Shown: positions 30,868 through 36,335 of the stretch, piece by piece
Layout: each line of letters begins with the position of its first letter
Position numbering within the stretch: position 1 is the first letter of the stretch
DNA from: Candidatus Methanophagales archaeon
Lineage (GTDB): Archaea > Halobacteriota > Syntropharchaeia > Alkanophagales > Methanospirareceae
Direction: 5' to 3'
DNA length: 36,335 bases
Assembly: GCA_017883965.1 (NCBI GenBank)
Contig: JAFNKG010000019.1
Span: 1 to 36,335, forward strand
Notes under the pieces: generated by a model
Seen by the model: the letters and a program-made list of their open reading frames with translations, nothing else
Databases searched by the model: none
What the model was told of the DNA's origin: nothing
Program-made: the position numbers and the translations under genes

Positions 30868-31791
30868 TCAAATAGTATCACCTTTTATATACTTTTTTAG
30901 CCCTTCATCAACATCTACTTTCGGTTTCCACCCCAACAATTCCACTGCTCTGGATGTATCTGCCTGAGTAGCTTTAACATCGCCTTTCTGCTTTTCCGCA
31001 TAAGTCACATCTGCATTTTTCTCGGTAATCTCTTCGATCTTCTTAATTAAATCGTTGACCGATATTCTGCTTCCACCTCCAATGTTGAACACTGCTCCTA
31101 CAAAATCGCCCTTTGCAGCCAATATGGTTGCTTCGACAGCATCAGTAACATAAGTAAAATCTCTCGTCTGCTCTCCGTCTCCATAAACAATTATTTCTTC
31201 GTTGTTTAAGATTGTTTTAACAAATTTATGTATAGCCATATCAGGGCGTTGTCTTGGTCCATAAACAGTAAAATATCTCAACGAAACAGTTGGAACTCGA
31301 TAATTCTTCCAGTATAGGTAACACAAATTCTCCCCTGCTAACTTTGTAACGCCATAGGGTGAGACAGGCTTTAACAAAGAATTTTCTTTCATGGGTAGTT
31401 CTGCATCTCCATAAATAGAAGAAGAGGATGCATAAACAAATTTTTTGATTTCTCTATCTTTATAAAATTCCAATAACCTCTGTGTTGCTTCTACATTGTT
31501 CCTCGTGTATATCTCGAAACTCTTGCCCCACGAAGCCCTCACACCTGCCTGTGCCGCTAAATGAAATACGTAATCCACATCAGGGAATTTATCCATCTTC
31601 AAAATGTCTTCTTCGATAAGTTTGAAATTCTTATTTTGCAAAGCGTTTGATATATTCGCTTCTTTGATTTCCCGCTGGTAATAATCGGTGAAGCAATCTA
31701 CACCGGTTACTTTGTATCCCTGTTCTAACAATTTATCCACCAGGTGGCTTCCAATGAAGCCCGCACAGCCGGTTACTAATACCTTTGTCAT
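30868..31791 (-). CDS. NAD-dependent nucleotide-sugar epimerase/dehydratase (SDR)
   Basis: A 307-aa extended SDR. VTGCAGFIGSH gives GxxGxxG at 8, 11 and 14; Y146 and K150 in YGVTK are catalytic; SSSSIYGDAELPM and RYFTVYGPRQRPDMAIHKF are family features. CFTDYY after strand 2 and RASWGKSF suggest the UDP-uronate or UDP-glucose 4-epimerase group. It supplies a nucleotide sugar to the glycan. It overlaps the aminotransferase by ATGA. Confidence 0.85.
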   Translation of the reverse strand: MTKVLVTGCAGFIGSHLVDKLLEQGYKVTGVDCFTDYYQREIKEANISNALQNKNFKLIEEDILKMDKFPDVDYVFHLAAQAGVRASWGKSFEIYTRNNVEATQRLLEFYKDREIKKFVYASSSSIYGDAELPMKENSLLKPVSPYGVTKLAGENLCYLYWKNYRVPTVSLRYFTVYGPRQRPDMAIHKFVKTILNNEEIIVYGDGEQTRDFTYVTDAVEATILAAKGDFVGAVFNIGGGSRISVNDLIKKIEEITEKNADVTYAEKQKGDVKATQADTSRAVELLGWKPKVDVDEGLKKYIKGDTI

Positions 31792-32903
31792 AGTCTCCTC
31801 TCTTCAATCTCTTTTATCGCATTACAAACATACCTTATTTCCTCTTCTTTCAGCCCCGAACTCGAAGGCAGATACAACCCTTTCCTTGCCAGTTCCTCCG
31901 CAATAGGATAGCTTTCTCCTTTGAATAAACCCATATTCTGGAACACCGGCTGTTCATGCATCGGGATGAAGAACGTTCTCGTTTCTATTCCTTTCTTCTC
32001 CAGCGCCATCATCAACTCATCCCTGTTCATCCCAAAATCATCTTCTATTAAAATGGAATACATCCAGTAAACATTCATCGCCCATTCCTTCTCTACGGGT
32101 AATGTTAAACCTTCAACATCCTTCAAATATTTGTTATACAAGTGGGCGTTTCTCCTTCTCATTTCAGCTAATTCATCTATCTTTTCGAATTGCGCCAAAC
32201 CTATCGCAGCTTGAATATTGGTCATCCGGTAGTTGAAACCCAAATCCGTATGCAAAAATCTTCTTTCTTTTGAGAATGCCAAATCTTTTAGCGATCTCAC
32301 CTTCTCTGCTATCTCCTCGTCATTTGTAACAATCATTCCTCCCTCACCGCAGGTTATAATTTTATTTGCATAAAAACTGAAGCAGCCGATATCTCCAATT
32401 CCTCCGGTCTTCTTACCTTTGTATTCTGCACCATGCGCTTCTGCCGCATCCTCTACGACATATAAATTATGTTCTCTCGCCAATCTCAATATCGGGTCCA
32501 TATTGCAAGGATGCCCATAGATGTGAACGGGCATTATCGCCTTTGTTCTGTCGGTTATCTTTTCTTCTATTTTCTCAACATCCATATTCCACGTTTCTGG
32601 CTCGGCATCTACTAAAACGGGCGTTGCATCACAATAAATAACTGCAAACGCGGTTGCTATCATGGTAGAAGCAGGTATTATTACTTCATCGTCTTTTCTC
32701 ATGCCTATGGACGCCAAGGCTAAATGCAAAGCTGTGGTTCCGCTTGTTGTTGTTATGCCATATTTGCAGCCGCAATATTCTGCAAAACGCTCTTCAAATT
32801 CCTCTACGTATTTTCCTTTAGAGGAAATCCAGTTCGTCTCGACGCAGTCAACAACGTATTCAAGTTCTTTTTCTCCTATAAATGGGATGCATACAGGGAT
32901 CAT
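31788..32903 (-). CDS. DegT/DnrJ/EryC1/StrS aminotransferase (PerA-like)
   Basis: A 371-aa PLP enzyme. K181 in CFSFYANKIITCGEGG is the PLP lysine and D152 in VVEDAAEAHG holds the pyridine ring. TSGTTALHLAL binds phosphate, and DLGFNYRMTNIQAAIGLAQF is the usual late motif. It transfers an amino group to a keto sugar nucleotide. With GDP-mannose 4,6-dehydratase in the same operon the simplest product is GDP-perosamine. Other 4-amino-6-deoxysugars are possible. Confidence 0.85.
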   Translation of the reverse strand: MIPVCIPFIGEKELEYVVDCVETNWISSKGKYVEEFEERFAEYCGCKYGITTTSGTTALHLALASIGMRKDDEVIIPASTMIATAFAVIYCDATPVLVDAEPETWNMDVEKIEEKITDRTKAIMPVHIYGHPCNMDPILRLAREHNLYVVEDAAEAHGAEYKGKKTGGIGDIGCFSFYANKIITCGEGGMIVTNDEEIAEKVRSLKDLAFSKERRFLHTDLGFNYRMTNIQAAIGLAQFEKIDELAEMRRRNAHLYNKYLKDVEGLTLPVEKEWAMNVYWMYSILIEDDFGMNRDELMMALEKKGIETRTFFIPMHEQPVFQNMGLFKGESYPIAEELARKGLYLPSSSGLKEEEIRYVCNAIKEIEERRL

Positions 32904-32958
32904 TTTATTTCAACCTTACCAATCTCGAGGATTATTTTGTCTTTTGTTACTCTGAACA

Positions 32959-33228
32959 CTACTTTGCTTTAACGAGTTCACGATCCAATAGAGTGTTGAT
33001 TATTTGCTCGACTGTCCGGTGTTCCGCCTCTGCCTGTTTCTTTGCGAGCAGGTAAATCCGACCATCTACTGGCACTAAAAATGTGCGTTTCTGAATGTCA
33101 AATTCCATCTCCTTCTCTTCCATTTCATCCCAGTAATCGGCAGCAGAGTGGGAATCCCAAAACTCGCCTGCTTCTTCAGCACTATTGAAGTGCTCCGGAA
33201 TTGTGTCCCTTCTTTTACTCATGTCCAT
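32959..33228 (-). CDS. CopG/BrnA-like antitoxin
   Basis: An 89-aa protein. IPEHFNSAEEAGEFWDSHSA then ADYWDEMEE is the toxin-binding acidic part of CopG-type antitoxins, and RTFLVPVDGRIYLLAKKQAE then AEHRTVEQIINTLLDREL is the ribbon-helix-helix. ATG 33228 has GGAGG 5-9 nt upstream; the frame open to 33282 is inside the toxin gene. It overlaps the BrnT-like toxin by 14 nt, and here the toxin is first, as in brnTA. Confidence 0.8.
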   Translation of the reverse strand: MDMSKRRDTIPEHFNSAEEAGEFWDSHSAADYWDEMEEKEMEFDIQKRTFLVPVDGRIYLLAKKQAEAEHRTVEQIINTLLDRELVKAK

Positions 33229-33502
33229 ATTTCCTCCTTTCTTTATTGTCCATATCTCGTGCACTAATAGGCAGCACATCATGATTCCTTTTTAAGATGA
33301 AGAACACAGAAAGATACCGTCCGGCGCTGGTTTTACCCAACGCCAGGTACACGTCTTCACCTTTGACATCACCTTTTGCGATACGATAAACATTCTTTTT
33401 GCCATGCAGAATTTCCTCCACTTCGAACATGGTCACGTGATGCTTACTCTCTATCTTCTCAATAAAAGTTTCTTTCCAAATAATCCTATTTATTTTTATC
33501 AT
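33215..33502 (-). CDS. BrnT-like ribonuclease toxin
   Basis: A 95-aa protein. IIWKETFIEKIESKHHVTMF then EVEEILHG is the first half; NVYRIAKGDVKGEDVYLALG then KTSAGRYLSVFFIL the core; and LPISARDMDNKERRKY the typical BrnT ending. Such toxins are RelE-fold mRNA interferases. The frame opens at 33529, but ATG 33502 gives the family's usual start. It sits between the methyltransferase and the aminotransferase genes of the glycan operon, in the same orientation. Confidence 0.8.
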   Translation of the reverse strand: MIKINRIIWKETFIEKIESKHHVTMFEVEEILHGKKNVYRIAKGDVKGEDVYLALGKTSAGRYLSVFFILKRNHDVLPISARDMDNKERRKYGHE

Positions 33503-33574
33503 AAATAAATATAACCTATAACTAACCACGTTCCGATAGCGTTATTTTGCGTTTCCAATTTGCACTTTTCACTA

Positions 33575-34339
33575 TCATACTTTCTTTCCCACAGCCCTTG
33601 CAATCACTACAATGTTCCAGACGTTCTCATCTACTTTTCCATTTAAATCCAAAAAAGGACCAATCCTCAGCACTTCAAAGCCTGCATTCTCCAGATAGTA
33701 TTTTATCTCCTGTGGGAAATAGAATCTAACAACATGCTTTTCGTTGATTTCATTAAATGTGTTCTCCTCTTTATTTAGGATGAGCAATTTGTAATTAACT
33801 TCACAGATATGGTCAAAAGCCCTTAAATTTGGAACTGCAACTCTTATAATCTTTATCTTGTCATTTTCCACTTCTTTCATTCTTTGTTCTGGAAGAATGC
33901 TCATAACAGCTAATCCGTTCCATACGTCAAAGACAAAAACACCATTTGGTTCCAAATACCTGTGTATATTATTTAATGCCTTAATTAAGTCAGAATTTTT
34001 TGTTATGTATCCTATCACAGTAAACATAGCAATACAGGCATCGAATTCATCATTTATTGAAACGTCTCTAATATCACCTTTTATGAACTTACATGCGCAT
34101 TTCTCCCTCGCTATTTTTACCATATCTTCCGATATATCTAATGCTGTTACTTCGTATCCCCTTTCTAAGAGTATTCTCGTATAATTTCCAGTGCCACACC
34201 CCACCTCAAGAATCTTTTTCGGTTTATAAAAGGTCTCAAAAATTTCTTCGAGGAAATCCACCTCTTTCTCATAATCTTTGTCTTTGTAAATCAAGTCGTA
34301 ATATTCGGCATAATCCTTAAAACTCATATCTGCTTTCAT
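33575..34339 (-). CDS. Class I SAM-dependent methyltransferase
   Basis: A 254-aa protein. AEYYDLIYKDKDYEKEVDFL is the usual N-terminus of this type, KILEVGCGTGNYTRILLERG is motif I, TALDISEDMV binds the ribose, and FKGDIRDV/DACIAMFTVIGYI is motif II. By neighbours (GDP-mannose 4,6-dehydratase, cupin) it probably methylates a deoxysugar or the glycan. It overlaps the cupin gene by ATGA. Confidence 0.85.
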   Translation of the reverse strand: MKADMSFKDYAEYYDLIYKDKDYEKEVDFLEEIFETFYKPKKILEVGCGTGNYTRILLERGYEVTALDISEDMVKIAREKCACKFIKGDIRDVSINDEFDACIAMFTVIGYITKNSDLIKALNNIHRYLEPNGVFVFDVWNGLAVMSILPEQRMKEVENDKIKIIRVAVPNLRAFDHICEVNYKLLILNKEENTFNEINEKHVVRFYFPQEIKYYLENAGFEVLRIGPFLDLNGKVDENVWNIVVIARAVGKKV

Positions 34340-34746
34340 TCTATCAACCTCTTATCCTTATCTTTTCCAAAATAAGGACCTTGCTTAACTTCTATAATCT
34401 TTGTATCCTCAAGCATTTCAAATCCATGTCCACCATCAACGAAAAATATTGTATCACCATCTGATAATTCAACCGATTTGAATTTTCTTCCATTTAGGTC
34501 ATATAAGCCCACCATCGTCCTACCGCGTTCGATATACACAACTTCTTGGATTTTATTTATCTTTATCTCCTTTTGTATGTGAAGATGCGCCTTTATTTCA
34601 TCTCCCTTCTTGTAACTGCTAATTCCCAACTGCAACGGGAAATCCTGTTTTGATACGAAATTTACCCCATCTTTTTTGAAATCTCTTTTTACAACAATTG
34701 CGATAGTTCTTCCATCATCGGATTTTATTTCTTCGATTTTTATCAC
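34336..34746 (-). CDS. Cupin-fold protein
   Basis: A 136-aa single cupin. HLHIQKEIKINKIQEVVYIE is the first metal/binding strand and DGDTIFFVDGGHGFEMLEDT the second. IEVKQGPYFGKDKDK is a conserved-looking tail. The gene lies between Gmd and a methyltransferase and overlaps both by 4 nt. It could be a sugar-nucleotide isomerase/epimerase of the WxcM type or a small-molecule binder; no catalytic residue decides this. Confidence 0.7.
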   Translation of the reverse strand: MIKIEEIKSDDGRTIAIVVKRDFKKDGVNFVSKQDFPLQLGISSYKKGDEIKAHLHIQKEIKINKIQEVVYIERGRTMVGLYDLNGRKFKSVELSDGDTIFFVDGGHGFEMLEDTKIIEVKQGPYFGKDKDKRLIE

Positions 34747-35798
34747 CTATCTATTCTTTGGTAACGTGATATGATTTTATCTTCAGATGGATAATTTGGA
34801 GCATCCCATGGGAATCTTTCACCGCTTTGCCATCTCACCCATCTATTTAAATCTTCCTTCACCATTATCTTTACAAGCTCATCAAAATTCGTTTTGGGCG
34901 CCCATCCTAATTTTTTCTTTGCCTTTGAATAATCCCCTTGCAGGAAATTAACATCCAAAGGTCTTAAGAATCTTTTGTCAACTTTTACGTACTCTTGCCA
35001 ATCCAAACCAACAATATCAAATGCCTTTTCTGTAAATTCTTTTACGGAATGAGCTTCATTTGTTGCGATTACATAATCATCCGGCTCTTTTTGTTGCAGC
35101 ATCAACCACATGGATTCAACATATTCTGGAGCATAACCCCAATCTCTTTTCGCTTCTAAATTGCCAAGATAAAGTTCTTTTTCTATTCCTAAAGAAATCT
35201 TTGCGACTGCATTAGATATTTTTCGGGTTACAAACTCCAGTCCTCTTAAAGGACTCTCATGATTGAATAAAATTCCATTGCAGGCAAAAATATTGTAGCC
35301 TTTTCTATAAAGTTTGGTTAGCCAATATCCATATAACTTTGCGGCTGAATACGGACTTGCTGGTTGAAACTGGGAATTTTCTGTTAAACTTGAGGAATGT
35401 CCTCTCCCGTACAATTCGCTTGTGGAAGCCTGATAAAATTTTATTTCCGGATTGAGTTGTCTTATAGCTTCTAAGATTCTTGTTACACCTAAACCCGTTA
35501 CTTCTCCAGTGCCGATTGGTTGTTCAAAACTCGCACCCACAAAACTTTGTGCTGCTAAATGATAAATTTCATCTGGTTTAGAAATTTCAACTGCTTCTAC
35601 CATTGACCCTGCATCCACTAAATCTGCGGGTATTAGATTCACATTCTCAAAGATGTCTAAGTATTGCAATCTCCAGAAGTTCGGTGTTGAGAGCCGTCTG
35701 TATGTGCCAAATACTTCGTATTTTTTGTCTATAAGGAACTTTGCTAAGTATGCGCCATCCTGTCCTGTTATGCCTGTTATTAATGCTGTTTTTGTCAT
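34743..35798 (-). CDS. gmd: GDP-mannose 4,6-dehydratase
   Basis: A 351-aa extended SDR of the Gmd family. ITGITGQDGAYLAKFL (Gly 9, 12, 15) binds NADP, QASTSELYG carries the catalytic Ser/Thr and Glu, Y150 and K154 in YSAAK complete the site, and LFNHESPLRGLEFVTRKI is diagnostic of Gmd. It converts GDP-D-mannose to GDP-4-keto-6-deoxymannose, the precursor of perosamine, rhamnose or fucose. The ATG follows GGAGG by 8 nt and a TATA-like box lies about 40 nt upstream, so this is the first gene of the minus-strand operon. Confidence 0.95.
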   Translation of the reverse strand: MTKTALITGITGQDGAYLAKFLIDKKYEVFGTYRRLSTPNFWRLQYLDIFENVNLIPADLVDAGSMVEAVEISKPDEIYHLAAQSFVGASFEQPIGTGEVTGLGVTRILEAIRQLNPEIKFYQASTSELYGRGHSSSLTENSQFQPASPYSAAKLYGYWLTKLYRKGYNIFACNGILFNHESPLRGLEFVTRKISNAVAKISLGIEKELYLGNLEAKRDWGYAPEYVESMWLMLQQKEPDDYVIATNEAHSVKEFTEKAFDIVGLDWQEYVKVDKRFLRPLDVNFLQGDYSKAKKKLGWAPKTNFDELVKIMVKEDLNRWVRWQSGERFPWDAPNYPSEDKIISRYQRIDR

Positions 35799-35833
35799 GA
35801 TTTTATCCTCCTTTTTCCATAGATGGTGCTATG

Positions 35834-35845
35834 GTATAAATATAG
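35834..35845 (-). promoter_or_regulatory. Putative promoter of the minus-strand glycan operon
   Basis: CTATATTTATACC on the minus strand, about 40 nt before the gmd start at 35798. The ribosome site GGAGG is at 35807-35811. No other gene of the operon has so clear a promoter. Confidence 0.5.
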
Positions 35846-35847
35846 AT

Positions 35848-36279
35848 TTACATAACTCCTATAATAAAAAGCAAAAGTAAAATTTTATTCTCTCTTATGA
35901 TGCTTAAAGAAAGGCTCCATAGTTCTATTCCTGCTATGAATATCGCGGTTAATGCAAGCGAAAAAATAAAAGAAATTGTAAGACAGGTGTTTATCAATTC
36001 TGTTTTGTCTTCTCGCTCTGGCAGGAATCTTACCAGCGAGATGTCGAAACCGAGCAGTGAGAGCATGGAAATCAAGCCACCGGCAGCGATGATTGCAGAT
36101 GCGAGACCTGCTTCGGCAGTGGAGTAAAAACGAGCAGCAATGAGCCAGAAGAAGAAGCCGGAGCCTGCTGCCGTTAGGGAGGAGAGCATTAAAAAATAAG
36201 CGTTCTTAAACAAAGGGTCGGTGAGGTGTTGCTTGAGTTCCGTTAGGTTTTTGGGTATCCAGAGGGTCATTTTATCCAT
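35848..36279 (-). pseudogene. Truncated oligosaccharide flippase
   Basis: Only the first 143 residues of a MOP flippase: SLTAAGSGFFFWLIAARFYS and AGLASAIIAAGGLISMLSLL then GFDISLVRFLPE, and two more helices to IIGVM and stop. Such flippases are about 400-500 aa long, so two thirds are missing. The stop lies at 35848, just upstream of the gmd promoter. It is either a relic or a short remnant left when the gmd operon was inserted downstream. Confidence 0.7.
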
Positions 36280-36335
36280 AGGGGAAGGGAGAAGGGCAAA
36301 TGGCTAAGGGCAAAAGGTTTTCGACCGTGCCGATA

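Noticed and set aside
1-36335. tRNA or rRNA genes
   Set aside because: I saw no cloverleaf-like stretches with the conserved T-loop or rRNA core sequences on reading either strand; a covariance-model search would be needed to exclude them fully.

Overview
The window looks like part of an archaeal chromosome, most likely a euryarchaeote of the methanogen/ANME type. The support is archaeal-style TATA boxes about 35-45 nt upstream of many start codons, GAGGTGA-like Shine-Dalgarno sites, A/T-rich codon use, an F420 hydrogenase/dehydrogenase beta-type protein, a DUF2206-like membrane protein and archaeal toxin-antitoxin (TA) families. Genus is not resolvable from sequence reading alone.

Layout. 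(1) 0.1-2.0 kb: two tandem, recently duplicated CPBP-type intramembrane proteases on the minus strand. (2) 2.1-4.4 kb: a small membrane protein, an unrecognised 116-aa protein and a polyprenyl-phosphate-type GT2. (3) 4.4-12.5 kb: an accessory patchwork of small genes. It holds two coupled pairs made of a small protein plus a retropepsin-like aspartic protease, RHH/PIN, UPF0175/DUF3368-PIN, MNT, Phd-like and TumE-like TA modules, and many broken modules (RelBE, HicBA, HEPN, RelE, PIN). Between them lie fragments of glycan-cluster genes: a GT2 tail, a GT head, a GT4 head carrying a palindromic insert, and five copies of what I read as the 3' end of a radical-SAM gene. (4) 12.5-26.4 kb, plus strand: a long, mostly overlapping glycan operon with GT2, B12-type radical SAM, three GT4s, a thymidylate-kinase-like protein, a nucleotidyltransferase, two polysaccharide pyruvyl transferases, an F420-dehydrogenase-beta-like protein and a large membrane protein. 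(5) 26.4-36.3 kb, minus strand: a convergent glycan operon with GDP-mannose 4,6-dehydratase, a cupin, two methyltransferases, a DegT/PerA-like aminotransferase, an NAD-dependent epimerase, an alpha/alpha-toroid-like protein, a flippase and a GT2, with a BrnT/BrnA TA module in the middle and a truncated second flippase at the far end.

Working together: the minus-strand operon can make an activated 4-amino-6-deoxysugar (GDP-perosamine is the simplest reading of Gmd plus a DegT aminotransferase) and export lipid-linked glycan. The plus-strand operon supplies glycosyltransferases and decorating enzymes such as pyruvyl transferases. The product is probably a cell-surface polysaccharide or S-layer glycan.

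The most unusual signal is the accessory patchwork. TA-type modules are repeatedly preceded by a ~110-230 bp direct repeat that reads as the C-terminal end of a radical-SAM protein, and the patchwork is bracketed by a 43-bp duplication of a GT2 3' end. This suggests cassette shuffling between glycan genes and TA genes. A similar scar pattern brackets a pyruvyl transferase gene inside the intact operon.
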